In this document: piece after piece, positions 1-9,275 of the stretch
Numbering within the stretch: the stretch's first letter is position 1
Layout of the letters: the number at the start of each line of letters is the position of its first letter
Assembly (NCBI RefSeq): GCF_000365425.1
Contig: NZ_AQOV01000002.1
Location: 1-64,000, forward strand
Source: Methylomonas sp. MK1
Lineage (GTDB): Bacteria; Pseudomonadota; Gammaproteobacteria; Methylococcales; Methylomonadaceae
DNA: 64,000 nucleotides
Reading direction: 5' to 3'
The notes under the pieces: model-generated
Database searches by the model: none
What the model was told of the DNA's origin: nothing
Seen by the model: only the letters and a program-made list of their open reading frames with translations
Position numbers and translations under genes: made by a program

Positions 1-1512
1 GCCTTGGTATTGGCTGGCATCGGCGCGGGTGGCTAAGCGGCCTTCGATGGCCGCTTTTTCCAGCGCAGCGGCTTCCGCCACCATGCTGCTGATCGCGTCG
101 ATACAGTTATTCAGGTTGTTTTTGATGGTGTTGAAATCGCCGTTGTAGTGGTCGGTGATTTTTGCCGGAATCGCCCCGCGAGAGATGTTGTCCACGTACT
201 CGGCGGCGACGTTCAAGGGCCCGATCACCGCGTCCAGGGTGCTGTTGACGCCTTCGACGATTTTACGGAAATCACCTTGGTGCTGGGTCGCATCGGCACG
301 GGTGGCCAGACGGCCTTCGACCGCAGCGGTCGCCAGCATGTTGGCGTCAGCGACGAGGGCATTAACGGCATCGATACAGGTATTCAGATTGTTTTTGATG
401 ACGTTGAAATCGCCGTTGTAGGTGTCGGTGATTTTCGCGGGGATCGCACCTTTAGAAATGTTATTCACATACTCGGCGGCAACGTTGAGCGGGCCAATCA
501 CCGCGTCCAGGGTGTTGTTGACGCCTTCGACAATCTTGCGGTAATCGCCTTGGTATTGGCTGGCGTCGGCGCGGGTGGCTAAGCGGCCTTCGATGGCCGC
601 TTTTTCCAACGCAGCGGCTTCGGCCACCATGCTGCTAATGGCGTCGATGCAATTGTTCAGGTTGTTTTTGATGGTGTTGAAATCGCCGTTGTAGTTATCG
701 GTGATTTTCGCGGGGATGGCACCTTTAGCGATGTTGTCCACGTAAGCGGCCGCCACATTAAGCGGCCCGATCACGGCATCCAGCGTGTTGTTGACGCCTT
801 GGACGATTTTCCGGTAATCGCCTTGGTATTGGCTGGCGTCGGCGCGGGTGGCTAAACGACCTTCAATCGCGGCTTTTTCCAGATTCATGGCTTCGGCGAC
901 CATGTTGGAAATCGCGTCGATGCAGTTGTTCAGGTTGTTTTTGATAGTGTTGAAATCGCCGTTGTAGTGGTCGGTGATTTTCGCCGGGATCGCACCTTTG
1001 GAGATGTTATCCACGTACTCGGCCGCGACATTCAAAGGTCCGATGACCGCATCCAGGGTGCTGTTGACGCCTTCGACAATTTTACGGAAGTCGCCTTGGT
1101 GTTTGCTGGCGTCGGCACGGGTGGCAAGGCGCCCTTCAACGGCCGCGGTTGATAAGCTGTTGGCGTCGGCCGCCAGGGCGTTAACCGCATCAATACAGGT
1201 GTTTAGGTTGTTTTTTATGACATTGAAATCGCCGTTGTAGTGGTCGGTGATTTTCGCGGGAATGGCACCTTTAGCGATGTTGTCCACATACTCGGCGGCC
1301 ACGTTCAAAGGACCGATGACGGCCTCCAGCGTATCGTTGACACCTACGACGATTTTCCGATAATCACCTTGGTGTTTAGTAGCATCCGCACGGGTAGACA
1401 GCTGGCCTTCTACAGCAGCGTGCGACAGCATAACGGCATCGGCAATCAAAGATTGCACGGAGAACACGGCCGCCTTGACACCTTCATTCAGTTGATTGAA
1501 TTCCAAGCCATA
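1..1512 (-). repeat. In-gene tandem array of 273-bp HAMP-type repeats
   Basis: Five full units lie at 1240-1512, 967-1239, 694-966, 421-693 and 148-420, plus a partial one at 1-147. The period is exactly 273 bp (91 residues). Each unit ends in a strongly conserved block around GAIPAKITD and YNGDF. Units fall into two subtypes: A (CIDAVNAL..., AAVEG, HQGDF) and B (CIDAIS.M..., AAIEG, YQGDY). From the protein N-terminus the order is founder, A, B, B, A, B. The array continues past the window edge. Confidence 0.95.
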
Positions 1513-3033
1513 GTTATGACTATCGTTTTGCGGCATTTGGCCCCGGCCGAACAGGGTCATGGCATGAGTCATCGCATTCACGGGACGGAGTACGCCCATG
1601 ACGATGTACCAACTCATTGCCAGGAAACCGAATAGCAGCATCGACAACACCATCAATGTGGTGTTTAGAATCTCATCTAATCGCGTCACACGTGCATCCA
1701 AACCTGTGTACAACAGCTTGCTGAATCCGGATGACAGCGCGAAGTTTTGTTGGATGGCTCGAGTAAAGGTACTGAAATATTCATTTACCGAAAACTCGAG
1801 CTTCGCGGCTTGCAAAATTTCGGTTTCGACCAATGTCAGAGCTTGTTTGGCATCGGCGCTAGCTTTGAGTAATGCCGAGCGGAATCCGGCATCCATATTG
1901 CTGATTTTGGCAGCACTCTCGTCGATAATAGTCAGGGTTTCTTCGGTATTTGCAATAACCTCCCGCAGATAAGCTGCTTCAGCCGGCGTAACCGTTTTTC
2001 TGAGCAAAATCGGCGAGCCTACCCCTCTTAGCATACCCAATTGTTCCGATAGGTCGGGAAATAAGCTAATCGCCAACACTTGTGCATAATACGTATCGAT
2101 TTCAGGGTCCAACGCTAATCCTGAAGCGTCTGTCACCTTGCGGTTGAATGCATGCAATTGCTTGATAAATTCGCCATGCTTGGCAAGGTTAGTCTGAGCA
2201 TCGAATGTGTTAGCCGAAGCCGCCAACTCCTGCCACTTTTCCCGTAAGGTTTGCCAGGGCAAAGTCAACTTTAATGCCGACAAACGGCCGTCCAATGCGG
2301 AGATATTGACAATCTGCTGATTGACTTCGTTGCGTTTAGCCTCCCGGCGACTAGCTTCCTGTGAGTTGCCGGCGATAACCATCGCATTCAAGCCACGGTG
2401 CTCCACCACCAGCTGCATTAATTTAATAGTCTCGGCGGTGTAATCGACGCCCTGTTTTTCCTTTAATGCAAAGTCTTTATCTACAATTCTGTCTACTACC
2501 AAAAAGTAGGTTGGCACCGCGAACATAGCGATAGCCAGAACGACCAGGGCAACAAATTTTTGCCAAAGTTTTATCTTGTTTAGTAGGCTAGAAAATTTTC
2601 CTTCTTTGAAAGGCGCTTTAATACGACCTGCTTTGATATCGGCGTATAAAGCGGCTGCCTTTTTAACCTCGTTCCCGTTGGGTTTGAATCGGATAGAACG
2701 ATAGCCGATAGCTTGTCCTTCGCTATAAATTGGCGAGACGTTGGCTTCCACCCAATAAAAATCGCCATTTTTGGAGCGGTTTTTTACCAAACCGCGCCAG
2801 GTACAACCGGACTCGATGGTCCTCCACATCCATTCATAAGCTTCTTCGGGCATATCCGGGTGGCGAACCAGATTATGTGGTTGGCCAATTAACTCCTGTT
2901 CGCTAAAACCGCTTAGCTTTACGAAGGCCGGGCTAACACTGGTGATATATCCACGCAAATCTGTGGTGGAAGTAAGAATGTCTTCTTCGGAAAAAGTCAG
3001 TTCGACGTCGGTAACAGGTTGATTATTTCTCAT
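1..3033 (-). CDS. PAS receptor with tandem HAMP array, C-terminus outside window
   Basis: This reading frame is open from an ATG at 3033 (preceded by AAGGAC) to the left edge, 1011 codons without a stop, so the protein is partial. Visible order: an Aer-like PAS domain at about 8-125; TM1 at about 153-178; a helical extracytoplasmic domain at about 179-458; TM2 at about 459-486; then HAMP-type repeats of exactly 91 residues from about 508 onward. The output domain is not in the window. A chemoreceptor signalling domain is most likely, because the gene directly follows cheA in the same direction, but a kinase output is possible. The PAS domain suggests redox or energy sensing by analogy with Aer; this is inference. 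It is the last visible gene of the chemosensory operon. Confidence 0.88.
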   Translation of the reverse strand, partial: MRNNQPVTDVELTFSEEDILTSTTDLRGYITSVSPAFVKLSGFSEQELIGQPHNLVRHPDMPEEAYEWMWRTIESGCTWRGLVKNRSKNGDFYWVEANVSPIYSEGQAIGYRSIRFKPNGNEVKKAAALYADIKAGRIKAPFKEGKFSSLLNKIKLWQKFVALVVLAIAMFAVPTYFLVVDRIVDKDFALKEKQGVDYTAETIKLMQLVVEHRGLNAMVIAGNSQEASRREAKRNEVNQQIVNISALDGRLSALKLTLPWQTLREKWQELAASANTFDAQTNLAKHGEFIKQLHAFNRKVTDASGLALDPEIDTYYAQVLAISLFPDLSEQLGMLRGVGSPILLRKTVTPAEAAYLREVIANTEETLTIIDESAAKISNMDAGFRSALLKASADAKQALTLVETEILQAAKLEFSVNEYFSTFTRAIQQNFALSSGFSKLLYTGLDARVTRLDEILNTTLMVLSMLLFGFLAMSWYIVMGVLRPVNAMTHAMTLFGRGQMPQNDSHNYGLEFNQLNEGVKAAVFSVQSLIADAVMLSHAAVEGQLSTRADATKHQGDYRKIVVGVNDTLEAVIGPLNVAAEYVDNIAKGAIPAKITDHYNGDFNVIKNNLNTCIDAVNALAADANSLSTAAVEGRLATRADASKHQGDFRKIVEGVNSTLDAVIGPLNVAAEYVDNISKGAIPAKITDHYNGDFNTIKNNLNNCIDAISNMVAEAMNLEKAAIEGRLATRADASQYQGDYRKIVQGVNNTLDAVIGPLNVAAAYVDNIAKGAIPAKITDNYNGDFNTIKNNLNNCIDAISSMVAEAAALEKAAIEGRLATRADASQYQGDYRKIVEGVNNTLDAVIGPLNVAAEYVNNISKGAIPAKITDTYNGDFNVIKNNLNTCIDAVNALVADANMLATAAVEGRLATRADATQHQGDFRKIVEGVNSTLDAVIGPLNVAAEYVDNISRGAIPAKITDHYNGDFNTIKNNLNNCIDAISSMVAEAAALEKAAIEGRLATRADASQYQG

Positions 3034-3076
3034 GGCTATTGTCCTTAGTTTGCAATTGGCGTTTTACCAATTTGGC

Positions 3077-5251
3077 TCAAGCCTGAGCCAAGTGCATATT
3101 GCCCTGAAGCTTATGTTCAAAGGCACTCACCAGTACTGGTACATCCAAAATTAAAGCGACTTCGCCACTGCCTAAAATAGTGGATCCACCCAGCCCCTCC
3201 ACATGGCCGAATAACTTGCCAAGGGGCTTGATAACAGTCTGAAACTCGCCGATTAAGCGATCAACGACCAGTCCCGTCTTGACACCCGCTGCATGCACCA
3301 CGACGACATTCGGTCTACGCGGTTGATCTCCTCTAATGTTGAACAGATCGCGCAAGCGGATAAAAGGCAACACTTCGCCGCGCAAATCCATGTAATCCCT
3401 ATTATTCAAATCGCCGGACAACTCCAGACACTCGACAACCCGGTCAAGGGGAATCACGTATGACGATTTACCTACACCAACCAAAAAGCCATCAATGATG
3501 GCCAATGTCAGTGGCAAACGAATTCGGATGGTGGAACCTTGACCAGGCCGGCTTTCGACTTCGATATCGCCGCGTAAATCGGTAACGTTCCGCTTGACCA
3601 CATCCATGCCCACGCCGCGCCCGGACAGATTGGAAATTTGGCTGGCGGTGGAAAAACCGGGTTCAAAAATCAAGCTATAAATGTCTTGATCGCTTAGCTT
3701 CGCATCGGGTTGAACCAAACCTTTTTCGATGGCTTTTGCCAAAATACGATCACGATCAAGGCCGCCACCGTCATCGCTGACTTCTATGGCGATACTGCCC
3801 GACTCGTGGTACGCGTTTAATCTGAGTTCGCCGCGACTGGATTTGCCACGCGCGGCGCGGACTTCGGCAGACTCGATACCATGGTCCATGGCGTTGCGGA
3901 CCAAGTGCATCAGCGGATCGCCGATTTTTTCGACAACTGATTTGTCAACTTCGGTATCGCCGCCGGTAATGACCAAGCTAATATCTTTTCCCAGCTCTTT
4001 GCCGACATCGCGCACCACTCTCTGGAAGCGGCTGAATGTGGCGCCTATCGCCACCATGCGTAGTTGCAATGCACCGTCGCGTACTTCTTCGACCAAGCGC
4101 ATCATTTCGCTGGTGGCTTCCAATAGTCCGGAATCGCTGGTCTGTAACGCACGCAGATTAACGCCCGCACCCGAAATAACCAGTTCGCCTATCACATCGA
4201 TTAGTTTGTCCAAGCGCTCGGCGTCGACGCGTATGGTTTGGTTTTCTCGGGCTTTGTTGTCTTTAATCTGCTGTTGCTTTTCCAGCGCCGCATTAACCAG
4301 CGGCTGTTGCACCACTTGTTGATCGACCAAGATTTCGCCTAGGCGTGTGTTCGGTTGCGGTACCTGCGCCTGTTGCGCATTGAGCCCTTCTTGTAGTTCG
4401 CGTTGGGTAATTACCCCGCTTTTCAGCAATAGCTCGCCGAGTTGGGCATTGTCTTCGCCCAACGAATTGATCAGTTCGACGTAGTAGGGGATTTTGTCTT
4501 CCAGCGGCAAAATGTGGATGTAACTGCCTTCGCGCACAAAATCGAACACGCTTTCGATAGCGGCTTTGTCTGCGTCGCTTTTTAGGACAATTTCAAACCC
4601 CAGGTAGCTGCTTTCGGGATCCATGCTTTCGGCATCCGGCATCGCGTGGCTGAAAGTAGTCAGCGACATAATTTCACCCAGCGTTGCCAGATAACGGATG
4701 AAAGACAACGGATCCATACCGTCGCGTAGACAGTTTTCGCCGAATTGAATAAACAAATGCCAATTGCCGCTGTCGATTACACCGCCACCGCTGACTTCGA
4801 ACTGCTCGCCAGCAGTCTGCGCGGTAGTCATAGCCTGCTTCGGCTCCGGCTTCAAAAAAGACTCTAATCCATCGAGCAACTGTCGTTCAGCATTCGTCAT
4901 TGATGGGTTGGCGCTGACATTACCGTCGGCCACAGCTTGAATCAGCTCAATCATATGGTCGCAGCAAGGTAGTAGGATGGCGACCAGTTCCGGTGAAACG
5001 CTCAACTTTCCGTCGCGCAAGGTATCGAGTACGCTTTCCACCACATGGGTGAAGGCAACGATGTGATCCAGCCCGAACAATCCCGCCGAACCCTTGATGG
5101 TATGTGCGGCTCGGAAGATGGCGTTAATTCGTTCGGATGGCTCCTGATCGTCTTCCAGACCGAGTAAGCCGTCTTCCATGTCTTGCAACAACTCCAGACT
5201 TTCAATCACAAAAGTCTTCAGAGCATCCCGCATTTGGTCATCAAAACTCAT
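3077..5251 (-). CDS. cheA: CheA chemotaxis histidine kinase with MshEN-like insert
   Basis: CheA takes the phosphoryl signal from receptor arrays and passes it to CheY. The 724-residue protein has an Hpt domain with AHTIKGSAG (His50), a CheA-type middle region at about 150-265, a dimerisation segment from about 340, a kinase core with N box (HLVRNAMDHG), G1 (DDGGG) and G2 (GRGVGMDVVK), and a C-terminal CheW-like domain. Between the middle region and dimerisation helix lie two LG-motif segments (about 269-293 and 303-328) that match the half-motifs of MshEN c-di-GMP-binding domains. No separate cheW, cheR or cheB is seen in the window. It sits between the STAS gene (12 bp upstream) and the tandem-HAMP receptor gene. 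Confidence 0.95.
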   Translation of the reverse strand: MSFDDQMRDALKTFVIESLELLQDMEDGLLGLEDDQEPSERINAIFRAAHTIKGSAGLFGLDHIVAFTHVVESVLDTLRDGKLSVSPELVAILLPCCDHMIELIQAVADGNVSANPSMTNAERQLLDGLESFLKPEPKQAMTTAQTAGEQFEVSGGGVIDSGNWHLFIQFGENCLRDGMDPLSFIRYLATLGEIMSLTTFSHAMPDAESMDPESSYLGFEIVLKSDADKAAIESVFDFVREGSYIHILPLEDKIPYYVELINSLGEDNAQLGELLLKSGVITQRELQEGLNAQQAQVPQPNTRLGEILVDQQVVQQPLVNAALEKQQQIKDNKARENQTIRVDAERLDKLIDVIGELVISGAGVNLRALQTSDSGLLEATSEMMRLVEEVRDGALQLRMVAIGATFSRFQRVVRDVGKELGKDISLVITGGDTEVDKSVVEKIGDPLMHLVRNAMDHGIESAEVRAARGKSSRGELRLNAYHESGSIAIEVSDDGGGLDRDRILAKAIEKGLVQPDAKLSDQDIYSLIFEPGFSTASQISNLSGRGVGMDVVKRNVTDLRGDIEVESRPGQGSTIRIRLPLTLAIIDGFLVGVGKSSYVIPLDRVVECLELSGDLNNRDYMDLRGEVLPFIRLRDLFNIRGDQPRRPNVVVVHAAGVKTGLVVDRLIGEFQTVIKPLGKLFGHVEGLGGSTILGSGEVALILDVPVLVSAFEHKLQGNMHLAQA

Positions 5252-5263
5252 TTCGCATACTCC

Positions 5264-5551
5264 TTAATTTTGGGTCAGTACAACCTGATCGCCAAAAGCA
5301 CCCGTCAGATTCGCTAGTTCCAATACATCCAACACGGCTTTGCTGTGCATCACGAAGCGCAGGCTTTTGCCTAAATGCGCGGCTTCCCGTTTGATTAGAA
5401 TCAACAACTGTAGGCCGGCAGTATCGATTTCGGTGACGTTGGCAAGATTGATTTCCAAATCGTCACCCGCCGTTAGAAACATCAGCAGGTTGGATTTCTG
5501 ATCCGCCGCGGTATAGATGGTTAACTCGTCTTTAATAGTTAGGCTTGGCAT
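5264..5551 (-). CDS. STAS domain protein
   Basis: A 95-residue single STAS domain, the fold of anti-sigma factor antagonists, found here within a chemotaxis operon. The conserved helix start reads EIDTAGLQLL, so the usual phosphorylatable Ser in D-S-A-G is a Thr. I chose the ATG at 5551; the frame is open further upstream to 5614, but that extension has no STAS character and would add an atypical N-terminus. It lies between cheY (70 bp upstream) and cheA (12 bp downstream). It may tune kinase or receptor activity through protein contacts, as other chemosensory STAS proteins are thought to do; the partner is unknown. Confidence 0.85.
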   Translation of the reverse strand: MPSLTIKDELTIYTAADQKSNLLMFLTAGDDLEINLANVTEIDTAGLQLLILIKREAAHLGKSLRFVMHSKAVLDVLELANLTGAFGDQVVLTQN

Positions 5552-5621
5552 GGGCGATCTCGATGGAAATGGCTGAAGTAACAGCATGAAACAGCGGAAA
5601 ACTCCGCCCTTCATACGCCTA

Positions 5622-5990
5622 TCAAGGCAAAATTAACTTGGAAACCGCCGCTAACATTTGCGCGGGCTGAAACGGTTTGACGACCCAGGCTTTGGCGCCC
5701 GCAGCTTGGCCTTCCTGTTTTTTGCCTTCCTGGGATTCGGTGGTCAGCATAATTACCGGGGTAAATTTATAGGCCGGCAGCTGCTTAAGTTCCTTCACGA
5801 AGGTAATGCCATCCATGTTCGGCATATTGACGTCGGATATGATTAGATGAATCTTCTGGCCGTTGAGCTTACTTAGCCCATCCTTGCCGTCACACGCTTC
5901 TATCACCTCATAACCGGCGCCCTTCAGCGCAATACCTACTACCTGACGGACTGAAGCCGCATCGTCTACTACCAATATCGTTTTTGCCAT
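5622..5990 (-). CDS. cheY: CheY-like response regulator
   Basis: A 122-residue single receiver domain. All catalytic positions are present: the acidic pair Asp9/Asp10, phosphoacceptor Asp53 in IISDVNMPNMDG, Thr83, and Lys105 in the VVKPF motif. There is no output domain, so it works by binding partners, normally the flagellar switch or the receptor system. It is the second gene of the chemosensory operon, 11 bp after the small MCP gene and ahead of the STAS and cheA genes. It is probably the phosphorylation target of this CheA. Confidence 0.93.
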   Translation of the reverse strand: MAKTILVVDDAASVRQVVGIALKGAGYEVIEACDGKDGLSKLNGQKIHLIISDVNMPNMDGITFVKELKQLPAYKFTPVIMLTTESQEGKKQEGQAAGAKAWVVKPFQPAQMLAAVSKLILP

Positions 5991-6001
5991 ATGCTTAAAT
6001 C

Positions 6002-7084
6002 CTAGAAAAAAGTAATTTCTTGCGTTTGAGGTTCAACTGCTCGACCGCCATGACCATGGGCTTGGTGTTCGGATTCCATGGTGTAGGTACTGGTCAAGCC
6101 GCTTAAAATGTGATCCGCATCTATCGGCTGCAATGCAAATACGCCACCGGCATGGCTGCGGTTGAGTTGCTTGGGGAAATCGGCAATGCTGTCTTTGACG
6201 TGTTGCAGAATTTGGCCGATCCGATCTTGGAATTGAAAATGCACCAAGGATTCGTCTATCTCACCTTTTATGGCAAGCGCCGAATGGCTTAGGTTGCTGG
6301 AATAGCTCTGCAATTTGGCAAACACATCATGCAGGTTATCCATTACTGTTTGAATATTGCCGTTACAGGTCGATACGGCTTCGGCCTCGTTTTGCGCACT
6401 TTTTTCCACCGCTACCAACGCGGTTTGAATGGCGGAGCTAACTTGCTCTACTTTGGAGCCGATCTGCTTACCGGTTTCGCCGGACAAGTTGGATAGCTTT
6501 CTAACTTCATCCGCTACCACGGCAAAACCGCGGCCGGCTTCGCCCGCTCGAGCCGCTTCGATAGCGGCATTCAAGGCAATCAGATTGGTTTGTTCGGCAA
6601 TCCGCGCCACCTCCTTGGCCATCTGTTTTAATTCATCTATAAATCCAGCCAAGGAGCGGATTTTTTGCAAGACCGCCAAATTCTCTTGCAAGGCCGCATC
6701 CATGGAGCTAACTACTTTTTGCAAATGGGCGTTGCTGTTTACGAATACTTCTTCGCCATTGCCACCGAGAGTGGAATGAGAAGATCTCAAAGCCGTATCC
6801 AGATTACTGGTGATCCCGGCAAAGCGTTGGGTCAACAAAGTAATCGCCTGCTCGATTTGTTGCCGGGTCGAATCGATTTGCGCTGCCCATACCGGCGTGA
6901 CTTGCTCGGCAAACCGATCCAGACCGGAAATATATTTTTCTACTTCGGCTATCGATAAGGCGGGCGCTTTGTCGGCCAAGGTGTTTTGGGCGGCGGTAAT
7001 ACAGCGTCCTTTGGTAATCCAAGCGGCGATTCCTGCCGAAATCAATGCAACGCAAATCATTATTGCGAATTGAAATATAGACAT
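6002..7084 (-). CDS. Membrane-anchored methyl-accepting chemotaxis protein lacking a sensor domain
   Basis: A 360-residue receptor-type protein. One N-terminal membrane segment (about residues 5-24) is followed directly by a cytoplasmic coiled coil. The receptor hairpin tip reads [20 protein letters not shown] and continues [14 protein letters not shown], which is diagnostic for MCP signalling domains. There is no periplasmic ligand domain and no clear HAMP, so it must sense through the membrane or cytoplasm or act as an array adaptor. It is the first gene of the operon that continues with cheY, STAS, cheA and the tandem-HAMP receptor. The start follows ATTAAGCCAAC and lacks a strong ribosome site. 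Confidence 0.9.
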   Translation of the reverse strand: MSIFQFAIMICVALISAGIAAWITKGRCITAAQNTLADKAPALSIAEVEKYISGLDRFAEQVTPVWAAQIDSTRQQIEQAITLLTQRFAGITSNLDTALRSSHSTLGGNGEEVFVNSNAHLQKVVSSMDAALQENLAVLQKIRSLAGFIDELKQMAKEVARIAEQTNLIALNAAIEAARAGEAGRGFAVVADEVRKLSNLSGETGKQIGSKVEQVSSAIQTALVAVEKSAQNEAEAVSTCNGNIQTVMDNLHDVFAKLQSYSSNLSHSALAIKGEIDESLVHFQFQDRIGQILQHVKDSIADFPKQLNRSHAGGVFALQPIDADHILSGLTSTYTMESEHQAHGHGGRAVEPQTQEITFF

Positions 7085-7349
7085 GTTGGCTTAATCTCCC
7101 TGGTTTTTTCTTGATTTCGCAGCACACTTATCGCCGATCATTTCGGTTCAGTGGCCTTGAATTCAACTTGGAAAAAAAGTATAGGCAGGAAAAGTAGGTT
7201 TATCTACAAAGCCTCCGTTAAACTGTAGTTCTAATCCCACAACTTATATTTAATTTGCGAACTTGCTAACGGATGTCGCTTGCAATGCGTGTTCAAGGCT
7301 TTTAAAGTGCCGAGCTGTTTTATCCAGTATTACAAGGACATTCGCTTTC
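7085..7349. other. Divergent intergenic region between chemosensory operon and ASCH gene
   Basis: About 265 bp separating two divergent units. It should hold the promoter for the chemosensory operon (minus) and the one for the ASCH gene (plus). I could not pick out convincing promoter boxes, and I see no gene or RNA in it. Confidence 0.4.
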
Positions 7350-7685
7350 ATGACTCAATACCCCGAAAAATCTTGCAGCATCGATCGATTGGTTCGTCAC
7401 CCGAAATTGGTGGCGGCAACGTTGGCCGGCGAAAAAACCCAGCAACGCCGCGACGGTTTATATGCTTACCCCGGCGAAACCTTTGTATTGGAAGACGTAG
7501 TATTTGAAATAACTAGCGTGGAGCGGCAGAGAATAGGGGATATGAGCGATGCGGATGCCAGGGCGGAAGGTTATCCGAATTTGGCAATGTATAAGGACTT
7601 AATACTGAAAATGCACAGCGGCATGGAGTGGAACGAGGACGGACTGGTCTGGGTACACAGCTTTAGGCGTCAACTGCTGGAATAA
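7350..7685 (+). CDS. ASCH domain protein
   Basis: A 111-residue protein of the ASCH/PUA-like fold, a predicted RNA-binding or nucleotide-modification-linked domain. The diagnostic segment is LAGEKTQQRRDGLYAYPGE, with the GEKT-x-x-R turn typical of ASCH, followed by the beta-strand block ending near MSDADARAEGY. The ATG at 7350 has an AAGGA ribosome site 11 bp upstream. The frame is open back to 7263, but that part is not family-like. Its stop codon lies inside the 3' end of the convergent DUF2063 gene: the two coding regions overlap tail to tail by 23 bp. Its substrate is unknown. Confidence 0.8.
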   Translation: MTQYPEKSCSIDRLVRHPKLVAATLAGEKTQQRRDGLYAYPGETFVLEDVVFEITSVERQRIGDMSDADARAEGYPNLAMYKDLILKMHSGMEWNEDGLVWVHSFRRQLLE

Positions 7686-8421
7686 GAATACCTTTCTCGG
7701 CTAACTCCCGCAGCATTGGCGGGCCGTTGGCCATTAAGGCTTGGCTATCGAGGTGCGGGAATTCCGTGGCGACCGTTTGTAAACAGCTCTCGCCTGTCAT
7801 CGGTCCTCTATCCTGCAAAATTTGCAGCAGGCGTATCGTCAAACCGGTGGTTTTCAGGAAATGCACATGATCGAGATTGTCGCGGTAGACGATCAAACAA
7901 GTGGCTTGCTCCGGCGGCTCTAACGGTAAAAAGCCTGGGCCTATTGCCTGCACCGGATAGCGGTAGAGCAGGGGCCAGGCCAAGGGCGATAACGCCATGC
8001 AGCGCGGCAATAAGTTCTCCAGAAAATCGCCATCACCCAGCTCCGGCGTGTCCTTGGCAATCGACAAGGCCATTTCCACCCATTCGTAATGCGCCAATTC
8101 CAGCAGAAACGGATAATCGTCCGGATTGTTCCGTTCGTTTTGCAGATAGGCCAAAAACTCTTCGGCAATTTCCGAGAAATAGGGCGTTTCGCAGCGATGC
8201 CGGGTAAAAAAATCCTGGGTGATTTCCAGCCATTGCGTGTCATCGAGGATAGCTCGTAATACTGGAAAATTACTGGCAATAAAACTGTCGATATTATTGA
8301 AAAACAACTCCCGATACATCGCCATGCGCCGTGGCTCGACATCTGCCGGCGGTGGATTGTTTTCCGGATCGCGAATATAAGCGGCAAATTGGCCTTGGGT
8401 AGCCTGAAAATCGGCAGCCAT
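7663..8421 (-). CDS. DUF2063 partner protein of MNIO enzyme (HvfC/BufC-like)
   Basis: A 252-residue protein of the DUF2063 family. The family signature is visible at the N-terminus (RRMAMYRELFFNNIDSFI, then NFPVL and the DFFTRHRCETPYF block). These proteins partner MNIO (DUF692) enzymes and bring the precursor peptide to the active site, as in the HvfB/HvfC, BufB/BufC and MbnB/MbnC pairs. Its start overlaps the stop of the MNIO gene by one base, indicating translational coupling. It is the last gene of the operon: precursor, DedA, MNIO, this gene. The product family is secure; which modification it supports is inferred from the precursor. Confidence 0.88.
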   Translation of the reverse strand: MAADFQATQGQFAAYIRDPENNPPPADVEPRRMAMYRELFFNNIDSFIASNFPVLRAILDDTQWLEITQDFFTRHRCETPYFSEIAEEFLAYLQNERNNPDDYPFLLELAHYEWVEMALSIAKDTPELGDGDFLENLLPRCMALSPLAWPLLYRYPVQAIGPGFLPLEPPEQATCLIVYRDNLDHVHFLKTTGLTIRLLQILQDRGPMTGESCLQTVATEFPHLDSQALMANGPPMLRELAEKGILIPAVDA

Positions 8422-9272
8422 CAGGCCACCTGTTTTTGCCGGTCAGCCGCATAATGCTGCTGAATGGTTTGGATAGTATCGACTTCTTTGCTTAATTCAA
8501 GTAAGGAAGGAATATTGAAATCCCGCTCCAGCAGGGTAGGAAACACGCCGAAAAGCTCGTAAGCCTTGCCCAACAAAGTCCAGACCGGATCGATCACCGG
8601 TGCGCCGTGGGTATCGACCAGAAAATCCTCTGCTTCGACATAATGACCGGCAATGTGTGCGTAAGCGATGCGCTCGGCAGGCATGGCCCGCAGAAAGGTC
8701 TCGGCATCGTAGCCGTGATTGACGCTGTTAACGTAGATATTGTTGATGTCGATCAGCACATCGCAGTCGGCTTCAGTGACTACCGCGTTGAAAAAATCGA
8801 TCTCGGCCATTTCCTGTCCCGGCGCGGCGTAATAGGAAATATTTTCGATAGCCATGCGCTGTTCCAGAATATCCTGCACCCTGCGGATACGCGCGGCGAC
8901 ATGCTTAACCGCGTCTTCGGTAAACGGCATCGGCATCAAGTCATACAAGTGCCCGCCGTGACTGCAATAGCTGAGGTGCTCGCTGTAGAACTTGATACCG
9001 TGTTCGCGCATGAACAGTTTAAGGTCGCGCACGAACTGTTCGTCGAGCGGATCGCTGCTGCCTATCGACAGAGACAAGCCATGACAGACAAAATTAAAAC
9101 GTTCGGTCATGGCCCGAAACTGCTTGCCGAACTTGCCGCCTATGGTCATCCAGTTTTCCGGCGCCACTTCGTAAAAATCGACGTTACCGGGCGGTTGCTC
9201 GACAATCTCACCCAAAAATGACCGCCTTAAACCCAAGCCGGCACCGTGAACGAGATTGCGAACGCTATCCAT
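8421..9272 (-). CDS. MNIO (DUF692) peptide-modifying iron enzyme, HvfB/BufB-like
   Basis: A 283-residue DUF692 protein. MNIO enzymes are TIM-barrel, multinuclear iron oxidases that convert Cys residues of RiPP precursors into heterocycles or thioamides. Visible family motifs are DFYEVAPENW, HGLSLSIG, EHLSYC, MAIENISYY, DVLIDINNIYVNS, AHIAGHY and LERDFNIP, carrying the expected His, Glu and Asp metal ligands. It lies 3 bp after the DedA gene and overlaps the DUF2063 gene by one base. The Cys-Gly-rich secreted protein at 9887-10459 is the obvious substrate. The usual DoxX gene of bufferin operons is absent; DedA is in the operon instead. Confidence 0.93.
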   Translation of the reverse strand: MDSVRNLVHGAGLGLRRSFLGEIVEQPPGNVDFYEVAPENWMTIGGKFGKQFRAMTERFNFVCHGLSLSIGSSDPLDEQFVRDLKLFMREHGIKFYSEHLSYCSHGGHLYDLMPMPFTEDAVKHVAARIRRVQDILEQRMAIENISYYAAPGQEMAEIDFFNAVVTEADCDVLIDINNIYVNSVNHGYDAETFLRAMPAERIAYAHIAGHYVEAEDFLVDTHGAPVIDPVWTLLGKAYELFGVFPTLLERDFNIPSLLELSKEVDTIQTIQQHYAADRQKQVA

Positions 9273-9275
9273 GGC

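Noticed and set aside
1..1512. CRISPR-like regular repeats
   Set aside because: The period is 273 bp with no short direct repeat plus unique spacers; the repeats are coding and in frame.
148..1635. Plus-strand frames of 60-144 codons across the receptor repeats
   Set aside because: They are antisense to the repeat array and recur once per 273-bp unit, as expected for shadows of a repeated coding sequence.
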